Shown: positions 8,228 through 18,099, counted from the first letter of the stretch. The stretch is 64,000 bases of DNA from Scytolyngbya sp. HA4215-MV1 (GCA_019359045.1 JAHHIA010000019.1:1-64000); one strand, 5' to 3'. The notes: generated from the sequence alone by a model not told the origin. Translations and numbers: made by a program.

Positions 8228-9415
8228 ATGGCATTCTCTCAACGCAACCCTTCTCCCCTCTGGATTGGAGTTGCGATCGCCTTCTATGCATTCATTGCGA
8301 TTGGCATTATCGAAGCTGGGTTGGGTGTACTGCTGCCTTCGATTCTCATTACCTACCATCTCACCCCAGCCACTGTAACCCTGTTATTTATCAGTCAAAT
8401 CAGCGGTTATATGATTGCTGCCTTCACCAGCAGCCTGGTCAGTCGCCGTTTTGGGTTGGCACGCATGTTATTCGTCGCTGCCAGCACTTTGACCCTGGCA
8501 CTCGTAATCTATGCCCTGTCTCCCAACTGGTTGATCATGGTTACCACCGGAGCTTTTCTGGGCTTGGGCATAGGGTTGATTGATGCAGGCATTAATACCT
8601 ATATTGTGCAAGAGGGGCGTAATGCCCATTTAATTGGGTTGCTCCATGCATTTTATGGTGTCGGGGCATTCTCAGGTCCCCTGCTTGCCACAACGCTGCT
8701 CGCTTTGGGGATGGACTGGCGACAGGTGTATGGAGGATTGGCAGTCATTGTCAGCCTGTTGATCGTCGCTGTGCTGGGAATTATAGTTTGCCGTTATCCA
8801 CTGATGACTGTCCGCACTGCTGCCCCCAGTACGTCTGCGATCTCACATTTGTGGCAATCGCTCCAAACTCCCGCAGTGCTAATCACTGGACTGTTGCTAC
8901 TGGTTTATGTTGGCACCGAAGCATCGATCGGCAACTGGGCATATTCAGTACAGTCGATCGCCCGCCAAACTCCTGCCTTGATTGCCGGGTACAGCGTCAG
9001 CGCCTATTGGCTAGGGTTAACGGTAGGACGGTTTAGTCTGGGTTTCTTTTTGCAACGGTTGGGAGGCATCCGCACCATTACCCTATCACTGAGTTTGTTA
9101 ATGATCAGCTTGCTTAGCTGGTGGTTACTTCCTGAACAAGTCATCAGCCTACCGCTAATGGGGTTTGCCCTAGCAGCTATTTTTCCTACCACCCTTTGGC
9201 TAATTCCCCAACGAGTTCCCGAAGCGTTGGTTCCGGCTGCGATCGGTTTTGCTACTAGTACCGCCAGCTTTGGCGCAGCGATCGTCCCCACCAGTTTGGG
9301 TTGGATTGCCAGTTGGGCAGGGTTAGAAATCATTCCTGCATTGACCCTTCCCCTAGCACTTTTGATGGCAGGATTGCATTGTTCACTTACCCAACCTTGG
9401 CAGCCGAGAGGCTAG
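8228..9415 (+). CDS. major facilitator superfamily transporter
   Basis: The 395-residue integral membrane protein has twelve predicted hydrophobic helices, with a loop LVSRRFGLARML between helices 2 and 3 resembling the MFS A-motif. The segment GLGIGLIDAGINTYIVQ followed by GLLHAFYGVGAFSGPLL resembles the sugar-transporter-like FucP/YfkF group. The ATG at 8228 gives MAFSQRNPSPLWIG and is preferred over an upstream TTG at 8159, which would add a non-typical 23-residue leader. It is transcribed in the same direction as the rarD-like gene, 196 bases downstream, and converges on the kinase-like gene. Substrate is unknown. Confidence 0.85.
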   Translation: MAFSQRNPSPLWIGVAIAFYAFIAIGIIEAGLGVLLPSILITYHLTPATVTLLFISQISGYMIAAFTSSLVSRRFGLARMLFVAASTLTLALVIYALSPNWLIMVTTGAFLGLGIGLIDAGINTYIVQEGRNAHLIGLLHAFYGVGAFSGPLLATTLLALGMDWRQVYGGLAVIVSLLIVAVLGIIVCRYPLMTVRTAAPSTSAISHLWQSLQTPAVLITGLLLLVYVGTEASIGNWAYSVQSIARQTPALIAGYSVSAYWLGLTVGRFSLGFFLQRLGGIRTITLSLSLLMISLLSWWLLPEQVISLPLMGFALAAIFPTTLWLIPQRVPEALVPAAIGFATSTASFGAAIVPTSLGWIASWAGLEIIPALTLPLALLMAGLHCSLTQPWQPRG

Positions 9416-9497
9416 AAAGAGAATTCAGGAGTCAGCAGTCAGGAGCCAACATTACAAACTCTATCTACGGGTTTGACCACCGAATACGCCTTAATCT

Positions 9498-10565
9498 TTA
9501 ATCTTCTTTACTCGCAGGTAAGAAGAAACTGGCAAAGCTAGTAGTCACAGCTTGAATCGACTGCACACAATCTGCAACGGTCTTTGCACTGTGATGGAAT
9601 AAATAGCCAAAAACATCCAGAGATGCATCGGCCTCAGTGATTACTGATTGTCTAGATGGAGGATGCTGAATCACACTGAGTTGGTGCAAAATTTCTTCGG
9701 CTTTGAGAAACCGATTGATCAACGCAGCTGACAGCATCTTGTCTAAAATTTGACAAAAAGAATCACTAATCGTGCGATCGCGCAGATAATCTCTGTAGTG
9801 CCAATTTTTGCCACACTGATCGACTAAGTGAATCGGTTCAATTCCCGTCAAAGCTTGCAAGCAAACCACACCCAAACTATACAAATCACTGGCAGGAACT
9901 GATCGCCCTTTCATTTGTTCGGGTGCCGAGTACATCGGATCGGCGATCGCATATTCACCTAGGTTTGGAATTTCTTTATACAACGCTTCTACAATTAGCT
10001 GAGTTAACCCAAAATTAGCCAGAGTAAACTTTCCAGTATGAGCAGCATAGAAGATGTTGTCCGGGCAAATGGCTCGATGAATCAATGAGTGGCGATGTAA
10101 TTCATCTAATGTTGGTAATAAGTCACTCAAGATTTGGTGGACATGCTCTTCTGAAAGATAGGGAAGATTTTCTAAAATTTCGCTCAGGGTTTCGCCGATG
10201 AGTGGTTCTTCAATCCAATAAATTCCCTGTCCCGAAACAACATACTCTAAGGGACGCTGTAGATTTTCAGCCTCTGCTAAACGAGATAATTTTTCGCTTG
10301 TTTCATGAAGAACCTCGATCGCGATTTTGCGCTGACTCACTGCTCGCAAAAGCGGATACGGCAACAAGATTTGTTTGATCACGAGAGGATGATTTTTAGC
10401 TTGTATATCGATTCCTTGAAATAAATGAAGGAATTGTCCCTTCGCGATCGGGCGAATGGCACGATAGCGAACTTTTAATAGCAGCTTACTTCCGCAACCT
10501 CGACAAATCTTCTGGTCTTCGGGATTAAAAGGCGCACAACAATCGGGATGCAAGCAATAGCTCAT
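9498..10565 (-). CDS. zinc-ribbon serine/threonine kinase-like protein, predicted pseudokinase
   Basis: The 355-residue product opens with a cysteine cluster (Cys4, Cys9, Cys10, Cys21, Cys24) resembling a small zinc ribbon. A Hanks-type kinase fold follows at residues about 35-300. The ATP-anchoring lysine is probably Lys64 (LVIKQ), and the APE (214-216) and SDLYSLGV (226-233) landmarks of the C-lobe are kept. The catalytic loop reads LIHRAICPDN, so the HRD aspartate is Ala165. The metal-binding DFG is NFG (Asn184). Loss of both aspartates makes phosphotransfer unlikely. A scaffold or regulatory role is inferred. The glycine-rich loop is weak. It converges on the MFS gene and is followed upstream by a long gap. 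Confidence 0.85.
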   Translation of the reverse strand: MSYCLHPDCCAPFNPEDQKICRGCGSKLLLKVRYRAIRPIAKGQFLHLFQGIDIQAKNHPLVIKQILLPYPLLRAVSQRKIAIEVLHETSEKLSRLAEAENLQRPLEYVVSGQGIYWIEEPLIGETLSEILENLPYLSEEHVHQILSDLLPTLDELHRHSLIHRAICPDNIFYAAHTGKFTLANFGLTQLIVEALYKEIPNLGEYAIADPMYSAPEQMKGRSVPASDLYSLGVVCLQALTGIEPIHLVDQCGKNWHYRDYLRDRTISDSFCQILDKMLSAALINRFLKAEEILHQLSVIQHPPSRQSVITEADASLDVFGYLFHHSAKTVADCVQSIQAVTTSFASFFLPASKED

Positions 10566-11471
10566 GAGCAGTGAACTGAAAATGGGTAGGGCTATCCTCT
10601 AACAAGTTCCTATCCCTCAATCGCTCATCCTGAAACTTTCCTAACTCTTTACAACAAAAAACAACTTTCGTTTGCCAAACGATTCAAATTTTGCTCGGTT
10701 TTCTTGGCAGCAAGATATTTAGCCAACGAGTTGTCGATCAATTTGGTAACTAAAACGTGCAGGCAGACTGTTTTGTTGCTCTGAACGGGTCGAAATTGCG
10801 TAAAACACCGACAACAGCAACTCGATTTTAGGGCTTGGCTCATCGATGCTCTTAAAGTTTAATTTATTTCTTGAGAAATATTTGAGGAATGACGCAGCGA
10901 TAGATTTGTCCGTCGCATGGGGTTAGAAATCCTGCGCGAAATATGATCAATCCAGATTCAAATGCCGACGCTATGGAGATCGGAGGCTGGGAACTAACCT
11001 TTCAACCCCTCTGTCATTGACCAATCTACTGCCAGTAAAATATTTCTCCGGATCAATGGTTAAGTGGGCTGAATTTTTTATAGTTAGCTCAAGGAAACCG
11101 TGATTGCCAAGGACATTATCAGGAAATGAATATAAATCCTTCGTAAAAACTCTGTTTTTTCATTTAGCAAGTCGTTTAGGTAAAACTCAGACAGAGTACA
11201 TTGGAAGTAGATCCTATTACCCACCAGAACTTAGACTTCAGTATATCTACAGGTTTTAGGCGTCTACCACCCTGCATTCTGCCTGACCACTTTAAGAAAC
11301 GAGGTTACGCTTTTCTCCTGTGTGCTCACAGCGTTCTCGTAAAACTTTAACTCGTCACTCCTGAAAGTCTTTTCATAGGTGCACTAGGAACTCATTTCCC
11401 AATGCCCCCAACTTAATCGTTAGAATCTTTTGCAAGCACTCGTCTGCTTATACCTTTAGCCACGGTTGTCG
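10566..11471. other. 906-base gap without a recognised gene
   Basis: Only one short minus-strand frame (10843-10649, 64 codons, cysteine-rich N-terminus) is open, and it lacks a convincing ribosome site or family pattern. No tRNA cloverleaf, terminator or known non-coding RNA was recognised by eye. The region presumably contains the promoters of the divergent kinase-like and J-domain genes. Confidence 0.5.
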
Positions 11472-12416
11472 ATGTCCCCAGGTACTCTTCCTCAAGACTG
11501 GTTAACTAAGTTTACCGATCCCTATGCCTTGCTGGGGGTTTCTGTTGCTGCTGACGATCGCCGAATTTTGAAGCGTTATCGAAATATTGCCAAACTACTC
11601 CACCCCGATAGCTACGTTGCTTCAGATGCAGCGCTAGGAGAATTTGCTAGCACTTCAGAGACATCGCTGGGAGAATTTGCCAGCCAGCTGTTTGCTCGAT
11701 TGGTCAACCCTGCCTATCAAAAAATTAAGCAAGAAAAAGGAAGGGCTGAAACCTCAGCGATTTTACGCCATCAGGTACGGCGGCTGAATCGGGACACTCG
11801 CATGGTTCCCACCACTGAAATTGCCCGCAAACTTTTGCAAGAGCAGGGCAAAGCGGATGTGTTCTACGAACAAGCAGTTTCTGATCTTGCAGAATCCCAA
11901 TATCAACCGCTAGAGCAGTTTGAAATTGTGACTCAGCAGCTCTGTGAGTTAAATTTGGTCTACCTCCAGCTGAAAATGGGGGATATTTTCATTCGAGAGA
12001 AACGAACTGGTTTGGTGTCGGCAGAGGAGGCAAAACCCATTCAGTTCACGCCGGTTAAGAAGAATCCAGATCAACAAGTCGAAAACTACGCCCAACGTCA
12101 CTATAATCGGGCACAAGAATATATGAAAAAGGCAAACTGGCAGCAGGCAATTCAAGAACTGCGGGATGCCATCAAAATTGAAGCAGATAAAAGCGAATAC
12201 CATGCCATGTTAGGGCTAGTTTATTATGCTCAAAGCATGAAAGGGATGGCAACGGTCTATTTTCGGCAAGCATTAAAACTCAATCCCAAGGAACCGTTAG
12301 CTTGTAAATATGCGAAGGAATTAGGATTACAAACAGACGCAACGGACGATCGTTCCAAAAAGCCTGAACCTAAACGCAGTGGTCTTTTTGGTTTGTTTGG
12401 CACCAAGCAAAAATAA
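11472..12416 (+). CDS. J-domain protein with tetratricopeptide repeats
   Basis: The 314-residue product has an N-terminal J domain (about residues 15-60), with YALLGVSVAADDRRILKRYR and the HPD tripeptide at 44-46 that stimulates Hsp70 ATPase. A helical middle follows. About 195-265 are TPR-like helices (YNRAQEYMKKANWQQAIQELRDAI, SEYHAMLGLVYYAQSMKGMATVYFRQAL). The tail is basic and ends GLFGLFGTKQK. LGEFAS occurs twice within 15 residues near 57-75, a short internal duplication. The ATG at 11472 is chosen over the TTG two codons upstream. Such proteins act as DnaK co-chaperones, and the client is unknown. Confidence 0.88.
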   Translation: MSPGTLPQDWLTKFTDPYALLGVSVAADDRRILKRYRNIAKLLHPDSYVASDAALGEFASTSETSLGEFASQLFARLVNPAYQKIKQEKGRAETSAILRHQVRRLNRDTRMVPTTEIARKLLQEQGKADVFYEQAVSDLAESQYQPLEQFEIVTQQLCELNLVYLQLKMGDIFIREKRTGLVSAEEAKPIQFTPVKKNPDQQVENYAQRHYNRAQEYMKKANWQQAIQELRDAIKIEADKSEYHAMLGLVYYAQSMKGMATVYFRQALKLNPKEPLACKYAKELGLQTDATDDRSKKPEPKRSGLFGLFGTKQK

Positions 12417-12460
12417 TGTTTGCTAGGATTCTTGCCGGGAGCGCGCCGACTCAGGGGTTT

Positions 12461-15400
12461 CTAAGGGGGCGGGTTCTGTGCGGCAAAACTGTAGTTGACG
12501 GTATAACCAATATCATCTAAAACCGCAATGTCCAGCACTGTCGGCAAATTGCGTTTGCCAGTACCCAAAAACGGACTCATCAAAGTCTGCCCCGTATTGC
12601 CAAATTGGTAGCCATCCCGAATATGAGAGGGGCTGCCTGACTCTAAGGGCAATGCAATGCCTCCATTACGCGCTCTGGTATTGGTTCCGTTGAAACTATT
12701 GTTGACTCGTAAAGCATCAAAAGCATTAATGCCAGCCGAAAACCCTAGTACATGACCCATTTCATGAGTTGCAACGGAAATAAAATCGTAGCTATTGGCA
12801 GGAATGTCGAAGGATGTATCAGGGGTTGTATCAAAGAACCAGTTGGTTGAACGATCGAAGGTAATTGAGCCAATCCACGGTTCAAAGTCTGACCCTGTGT
12901 ATCGTGAATTGTTCACAAAGAAGCCAGAAGAACCCCCTTGAGCTAGTGTTCCTGCCCCGAGGTTAGCTGACCCTACAAAAATCAGCAAATCATCAATGGG
13001 CACATCTGTGACGAAAATATCGTTGTTGCCGATCGTATTACTCGTCTGTGGATCTGTAACAAAGGGTGTTTGGGTGCCGATCGGAGTATCTGCAAATTCA
13101 TCCAATAGAATGCGCTCCCATGCGAGAGCTGCACTCTCTAATGCAGCCCGACGTTGCGGGGTAAACCATCCAAATGTGTCAAATCGATAGTCAAACTGAA
13201 TATTAAAAGGGCTAACATCATTATCTGTAATGCTCACCGTGCCAGTAGTAGTACTGCCCAGAATATAAGCACTGTTAGCAGTCAAAGTGAGTTCAACCGT
13301 TTCAGCCAATTCAACGATCGTGTCATCTAGTACCGTAATGGGAATGGCAACACTGGTTTGCCCTGCGGGGATAATTGCGCTTCCCGTTAAAGTGCTGTAG
13401 TCAGCCCCATTGGTCGCACTACCCCCAACCGCATAGTTGACTGTCAAGGCTCGACTGCTGCTACCGACACGAGTCACCACAACAAGGGCAGAATCATTGG
13501 GTTCTGCGGCAACATCATCAATGATGCTCAGACTTACGGTCGGCGTGGGGAGGGGCACTGTAATAAATACATCATCCCAATCGATCCCGTTGCTCTGACT
13601 GGCATTATTGCCCTCGTTGCTTTCTGCAACCGCATTCAGTGAATCAACCACCATCCCAATGTAGTAGGTCTGGCTACCAGTCCAAACGGTGGCAAATTCA
13701 TCGGGTAACCGCAAAGTTGTACTCAGAATCCCCGTATTGGCATTAGCAGGGAGAGAAATAACGTCGTAGAAACTGAGAAAGCGATCGCTGGTGGTAATGG
13801 TGCTATCAGTGGAGAGATAGAACCCCACCCGAAAAGACCCTGTGCTCCCTGTGCCCGTATTCTTGACCTGGAAATTGACGTTAAAGTTATCATTGGCGGT
13901 CAATGGCTCTTGCACTACATCCAGGAAACTCCCTGATAGGTCAGATAAAACGCTCACAGTCGGTGAGAGGCTGAGCCGATAGGGACTCGATGCCTGGTTT
14001 GCCGATCGCACCTCAATATAGTAAGTGCCCGCTACCAGGGCGCGGCTGATCGTTTCCGCTGCATTTCCAGCAGTTGCTGAGCTTTGCAACAGTGAACGAT
14101 TGCTGTCATATAAGTAGACATCCACATTGTCACTGATCCCATCTACCAGCAAATTGAAGCTGCTGCTATTCGTTGGCAATGTAAATTGATACGTATCACT
14201 CCAATCAGTGGCACTGACAAAGTCTCGGAAGAATCCACCGCTGTCTAAAGTCCCGATATTAAATTCTGTACCTGGTCCATTCCCATCAATATCGAGCCTG
14301 GGAGGGGAGGTAAAACGCGTACGAACACTATCAATGTGCCAATTGGGGTCATTCACTGCAACGGGAAACAGCACGGTGGAAATGGGGGTTGTGCCATTCA
14401 TTGTCCAGAGAGCGGTGCGCCCGTTAGGAGGAACGATCGCGCTATAGTTGCGCCAGAGCAAATCAGTCTGGTTATCCCCATTAAAATCTCCAACCGCGTC
14501 GATCCGCCAATTAGGGTCATCCACAGGCGGAGCATTGAGAGGAATGGTGGCAATGGGATTCACTCCATCCATCGCCCAAATCACGGTTCTGCCCCCTGGT
14601 GGGACGATCGCCCCTTGATAACGCCACACAATATCGGGCTTGCCATCGTTGGTAAAATCCCCAACGCCCACAATCTGCCAGTTGGAGTCAGCCACCAGCA
14701 CAGGCATAACCAGCGTTGAAACCGGGGTCGTGCCATTCATCGTCCAGATTACCGTTCGACCAACTTCCGATCCGGTGGTGCCGTAGTAACGCCATACCAA
14801 ATCTGCTTGTCCATCACGATTAAAGTCTCCAACCCCCTCAATTCGCCAGTTGGGGTCATCTACGGGAGGGGTGTTCAGTGGAACGGTACTGGTTGGTGTT
14901 TCCCCCTGCATCGTCCAAATGACGGTTCTGCCACCCGGCGGTACGGTTGCCCCCTGATTGCGCCATACCAGATCCGCTTCGCCATCCTGGTTAAAGTCGC
15001 CTGTGCCCACTACAGACCAATCGTTATTTGGGCTGACTGGAAAGTTAATCGTGTTGGTAGGGGTCACCCCGTTCATTGTCCAGAGAGCGGTCAACCCGCT
15101 GATTCCTGGTGTCCCATAATTACGCCAAACAATATCAGAGGAAGCGGTGCCTGTGAGACCTGATAGACTCAAGCTGTAACTGGCAGGAGTATTGCTGGTG
15201 GTGTAAACCCGCAGGTAGTAAATCCCTGTTCCCTGATCAAATCGATTGATCGTCTCTGCTAAACTGCCACTGTTGTCCGATCGTTGCAAGACTTGAGTTC
15301 CATTTCCAGCCAGCAGTTCAAAATTGACATCAGCATTGCTAGTCAGGCTATTGAGGGTAAAGTTGAGACTACTACGTCCACTTAGACGAAAGGTATAAAA

Positions 15401-15517
15401 ATCTGAGGTGCTGGCACTAACATTGACCAAACTGCCTGAAATTTGCAGGGGATTAGCTGCTAGGCTCAAGTTAACCGCAGTGGTGAGCGTATTGCCCGTA
15501 TTTGTATTCATGCTCAC
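12461..15517 (-). CDS. large secreted multidomain metalloprotease with FG-GAP repeats
   Basis: The 1018-residue product has several exported-protein modules in order. A pre-peptidase C-terminal-like beta domain lies at about 10-120. Five FG-GAP/VCBS-type repeats with the core GDFNxDGxxDLVWR lie at about 128-400. A second pre-peptidase domain is at about 425-530, a CARDB-like domain at about 535-655 and a Calx-beta domain at about 665-770. The C-terminal catalytic domain has the zinc motif HEMGHVLGFS (His918, Glu919, His922). The third metzincin ligand position (928) is Ala rather than His or Asp, as in the cyanobacterial family to which it seems to belong. No classical signal peptide is seen, so export may be by a type I route. 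Calcium binding by the repeats is inferred from DxDxDG-like loops. Confidence 0.85.
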   Translation of the reverse strand: MSMNTNTGNTLTTAVNLSLAANPLQISGSLVNVSASTSDFYTFRLSGRSSLNFTLNSLTSNADVNFELLAGNGTQVLQRSDNSGSLAETINRFDQGTGIYYLRVYTTSNTPASYSLSLSGLTGTASSDIVWRNYGTPGISGLTALWTMNGVTPTNTINFPVSPNNDWSVVGTGDFNQDGEADLVWRNQGATVPPGGRTVIWTMQGETPTSTVPLNTPPVDDPNWRIEGVGDFNRDGQADLVWRYYGTTGSEVGRTVIWTMNGTTPVSTLVMPVLVADSNWQIVGVGDFTNDGKPDIVWRYQGAIVPPGGRTVIWAMDGVNPIATIPLNAPPVDDPNWRIDAVGDFNGDNQTDLLWRNYSAIVPPNGRTALWTMNGTTPISTVLFPVAVNDPNWHIDSVRTRFTSPPRLDIDGNGPGTEFNIGTLDSGGFFRDFVSATDWSDTYQFTLPTNSSSFNLLVDGISDNVDVYLYDSNRSLLQSSATAGNAAETISRALVAGTYYIEVRSANQASSPYRLSLSPTVSVLSDLSGSFLDVVQEPLTANDNFNVNFQVKNTGTGSTGSFRVGFYLSTDSTITTSDRFLSFYDVISLPANANTGILSTTLRLPDEFATVWTGSQTYYIGMVVDSLNAVAESNEGNNASQSNGIDWDDVFITVPLPTPTVSLSIIDDVAAEPNDSALVVVTRVGSSSRALTVNYAVGGSATNGADYSTLTGSAIIPAGQTSVAIPITVLDDTIVELAETVELTLTANSAYILGSTTTGTVSITDNDVSPFNIQFDYRFDTFGWFTPQRRAALESAALAWERILLDEFADTPIGTQTPFVTDPQTSNTIGNNDIFVTDVPIDDLLIFVGSANLGAGTLAQGGSSGFFVNNSRYTGSDFEPWIGSITFDRSTNWFFDTTPDTSFDIPANSYDFISVATHEMGHVLGFSAGINAFDALRVNNSFNGTNTRARNGGIALPLESGSPSHIRDGYQFGNTGQTLMSPFLGTGKRNLPTVLDIAVLDDIGYTVNYSFAAQNPPP
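14330..15120 (-). repeat. tandem coding repeats (FG-GAP/VCBS units) in the metalloprotease
   Basis: Five units of about 57 residues recur, each with an ALWTMNG/VIWTMNG core, a PxxDDPNWRI segment and GDFNxDG. The DNA repeats are similar enough, for example the GTTCTGCCCCCTGG and GTTCTGCCACCCGG versions near 14584 and 14921, to suggest recent duplication or recombination among units. Confidence 0.8.
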
Positions 15518-15692
15518 TACCTACTCAAATTAAGACACTGATTGGATTGCAAAGGCTTCGCCAAGCTAACCCACTACCGCTCCCTTCAGGTTACCCATTT
15601 GTGGCAGATCCAACCCCGTCCTATATGTTCCAGATTCGATTCAGTAGGTAATACTCAAAGAAGCACTCATTTTAGCGGTCGTTTGTATTCCC

Positions 15693-16079
15693 ATGTTAGG
15701 AACCTTTCAGCAAAGTCACTTAAGGATTGAAGTTAGTGCTCCGGCATCTACTCTAAGGCATAGCTTAACGAAACCCTCTGAGTTTCAGAAATGGCTTTTC
15801 CCCCAACGGTTTTCTTATGGGCTACCAGAAAACCTTCAGGTTGGAGATACCTTCACGAGTTGGATGGGACCGATCGCGATTCAACACACGGTTGAGCAGA
15901 TCCATCCCTATTCCTTGCGCTTTCTACTCAGCGGCGGTGTTGATGGGTTTCACGAATGGTGTTGGGGCGAAGGTTGGGTACAATCTCGCTTGGAAGGAAT
16001 TTCGCTATTGCCACTTAACTTGGGGCAAACGTTTAGTTTACTGAGGTTGCGGCAGTTTTTGACAACGAAATCGAACTGA
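15693..16079 (+). CDS. SRPBCC/Bet v1-like small protein
   Basis: The 128-residue product begins QSHLRIEVSAPASTLRHSLTKPSEFQKWLFPQRFSYGLPENLQVGDTFTSWMGPIAIQHTVEQ, which fits the start of an SRPBCC (START/Bet v1) ligand-binding fold, with a helix after the first strand and a long beta sheet. Aromatic-rich segments (FHEWCWGEGWVQSRLEG) suggest a hydrophobic pocket. It has no signal peptide. It is divergent from the metalloprotease gene and convergent with hisD. Ligand and function are unknown. Confidence 0.65.
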   Translation: MLGTFQQSHLRIEVSAPASTLRHSLTKPSEFQKWLFPQRFSYGLPENLQVGDTFTSWMGPIAIQHTVEQIHPYSLRFLLSGGVDGFHEWCWGEGWVQSRLEGISLLPLNLGQTFSLLRLRQFLTTKSN

Positions 16080-16258
16080 GCGTTTAGTAGGTATCAACAA
16101 GAGTGAGGGGGAACAAGTGTTGAGCCAAGTATCCTCCCTCCTCCTGGGCTACCGCTGAACCTCGAGCAATTTTAGTCGCCTCGTATCCATGAGCATTGGG
16201 CTGTCCTACGAATATTTTACTCTCGATTAAAATATAAAACCGCCCCAATCGCTCTGTT

Positions 16259-17584
16259 CTATAAGTCTTGCGGCTCCGGATTCAACCCGATTCCTCGAAT
16301 TCTTTGTCGGACTGAATCAGCATGAGAAGGCAGACCTTCAGCGGTCGCGAGCGTATCGATCGCATTCCCCATCTTTTGTAAAGCAGCAGGAGAATATTGA
16401 ATCAAACTAGAGTATTTCAAAAATGTTTCTACGCCGAGGGCAGAAGCATATCGGGCAGAACCAGAAGTCGGTAGCGTATGGTTGGGACCCGCTAAATAGT
16501 CGCCCACAGCTTCAGGCGTTGAGCAGCCTAGAAAAATTGCCCCAGCATGACGGATATGTTCCAGGAGTGCCCAGGGATCGTCCACTTCCAATTCCAAGTG
16601 TTCAGGCGCAAATTCGTTGGAAAGCTCAGCTGCCACTTCCAAAGAATCTACGACGACCACAAGTCCATAATGCGCGATCGCCTTTTCCGTCAATAATCGA
16701 CGCGGATGATCAACCAATTGGCGCTGAACTTCATCCACCACTTTGCGTGCCAAAACCGTATCGGGAGTCAGCAAAATCGCAGCAGCTAGCGAATCGTGCT
16801 CTGCTTGTGCCAAAAGGTCTGCGGCAACATGAGAAGGATTGGCAGTCTTATCAGCAATCACCAAAACTTCCGAAGGTCCTGCCAAAGAATCAATCCCAAC
16901 AGTACCGTAGACCAGCTTCTTGGCAAGGGTGACATAGATATTGCCTGGACCCGTGATCACATCTACCTTAGGAATGGTTTCTGTGCCATAAGCCAAGGCA
17001 GCGATCGCTTGTGCGCCACCGATACGATAGATCTCACTAATCCCTGCTTCCTGTGCTGCGACTAAGACCGCCGGATTAATAGCTTTTTCGGCACCAGGCG
17101 GAGTCACCATAACAATGCGGGGCACCCCTGCCACTTTAGCGGGGATCGCATTCATCAAAACCGTACTCGGATAAGCCGCCTGCCCACCGGGCACATAAAG
17201 CCCCGCCCGATCAATCGGAGTGTAACGTTTACCCAAGACCACTTCATCCTCGCCAAAATTGACCCAACTCTTGGGCACCCGTTGACGATGAAAGGCTTCT
17301 ATCTGTTTTCGAGCCAGTTGAATCGCACTCAGTAAATCATTGGAAACTTGCTGGTAAGCCGCATCCAATTCTGAGCCACTGACGCGCAGTTCATCAGGCT
17401 TCAGAGTTTGTCGATCAAACTCTAGAGTGTAATCTAACAAAGCCCGGTCGCCCTGGCGTTTGACTGCCTGAAGCACCTCGCGCACTGTTGCCTCTTTATG
17501 GACAACCTGATCATCGTGAGTGCGATCGCAGATTCGTCGCAATTCAGCTCGTGCCTCAGACCTCTGAGTAATAATTCGCAGCAT
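16259..17584 (-). CDS. hisD: histidinol dehydrogenase
   Basis: The 441-residue enzyme carries out the last two steps of histidine synthesis, oxidising L-histidinol to L-histidine with two NAD. The sequence has family landmarks VPGGQAAYPSTVLMNAIPAKVAGV, GGAQAIAALAYGTETIPKVD, the AGPSEVLVIAD and LLAQAEHDSLAAAIL metal/substrate segments, the catalytic FAPEHLEL, and PTSGSARYASALGVETFLK near the end. Start is the ATG at 17584. It stands alone on the minus strand next to rpsT, as his genes are usually scattered in cyanobacteria. Confidence 0.97.
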   Translation of the reverse strand: MLRIITQRSEARAELRRICDRTHDDQVVHKEATVREVLQAVKRQGDRALLDYTLEFDRQTLKPDELRVSGSELDAAYQQVSNDLLSAIQLARKQIEAFHRQRVPKSWVNFGEDEVVLGKRYTPIDRAGLYVPGGQAAYPSTVLMNAIPAKVAGVPRIVMVTPPGAEKAINPAVLVAAQEAGISEIYRIGGAQAIAALAYGTETIPKVDVITGPGNIYVTLAKKLVYGTVGIDSLAGPSEVLVIADKTANPSHVAADLLAQAEHDSLAAAILLTPDTVLARKVVDEVQRQLVDHPRRLLTEKAIAHYGLVVVVDSLEVAAELSNEFAPEHLELEVDDPWALLEHIRHAGAIFLGCSTPEAVGDYLAGPNHTLPTSGSARYASALGVETFLKYSSLIQYSPAALQKMGNAIDTLATAEGLPSHADSVRQRIRGIGLNPEPQDL

Positions 17585-17732
17585 GGAGTTCGGATGCCAA
17601 CCTCAAGAATTACCCATTGAGAAACAGGTCTTCAAATATCCTAGCGACTTTAACTGCCAGGTAAAACCGTACTCATTCTCCTTTTTAGCTTAACTTGGAT
17701 TTCTTGGGGATTACGTCATGATTCAACGGAGA

Positions 17733-17741
17733 TGCTATAGT
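17733..17741 (+). promoter_or_regulatory. extended -10 promoter element upstream of rpsT
   Basis: TGCTATAGT provides a TGn extension and a TATAGT -10 box, 49 bases before the GTG start of rpsT. A TTACGT-like -35 at 17711-17716 is weakly matched at a 19-base spacing, consistent with an extended -10 promoter. Confidence 0.5.
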
Positions 17742-17790
17742 ATTTTATCTGGCACCCTATAGTACCTGCTTAAAGTTTCTTAGAACTATC

Positions 17791-18099
17791 GTGGCTAACA
17801 TCAAATCCGCCATCAAGCGCGTCGAAATTACTGAACGGAACCGTTTACGCAACAAATCTTACAAATCAGCGGTCAAAACGCTGATGAAGAAGTGCTTTAC
17901 TGCGATTGAAGGGTATGGAAGCAAGCTCGATCCCGAAGCCTTGGAAGCAGCCCAGCAAAGCCTGTCTCTGGCTTATAGCAAGATTGATAAGGCTGTGAAG
18001 CGTGGTGCATTGCATCAAAATAATGGCGCGCATAAAAAATCTCGTTTGGCGAGGGCACTCAAAAAATATCAATCTTCTCCTGAAACTACAGCTTCGTAG
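17791..18099 (+). CDS. rpsT: 30S ribosomal protein S20
   Basis: The 102-residue basic helical protein starts with GTG and has the S20 pattern [34 protein letters not shown], then [33 protein letters not shown]20 binds 16S rRNA early in assembly of the small subunit. Neighbouring tatD on the same strand follows after 101 bases. The rpsT-tatD-rpoB order is common in cyanobacteria. Confidence 0.97.
   Translation: MANIKSAIKRVEITERNRLRNKSYKSAVKTLMKKCFTAIEGYGSKLDPEALEAAQQSLSLAYSKIDKAVKRGALHQNNGAHKKSRLARALKKYQSSPETTAS

Noticed and set aside
9498-10565. Active serine/threonine kinase
   Set aside because: The catalytic loop has HRA and the metal loop NFG, so both essential aspartates are missing.
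10649-10843. A 64-codon minus-strand frame with a cysteine-rich start
   Set aside because: No convincing ribosome site, no family pattern and short; it lies in an otherwise empty 0.9 kb gap, so I treat it as chance.
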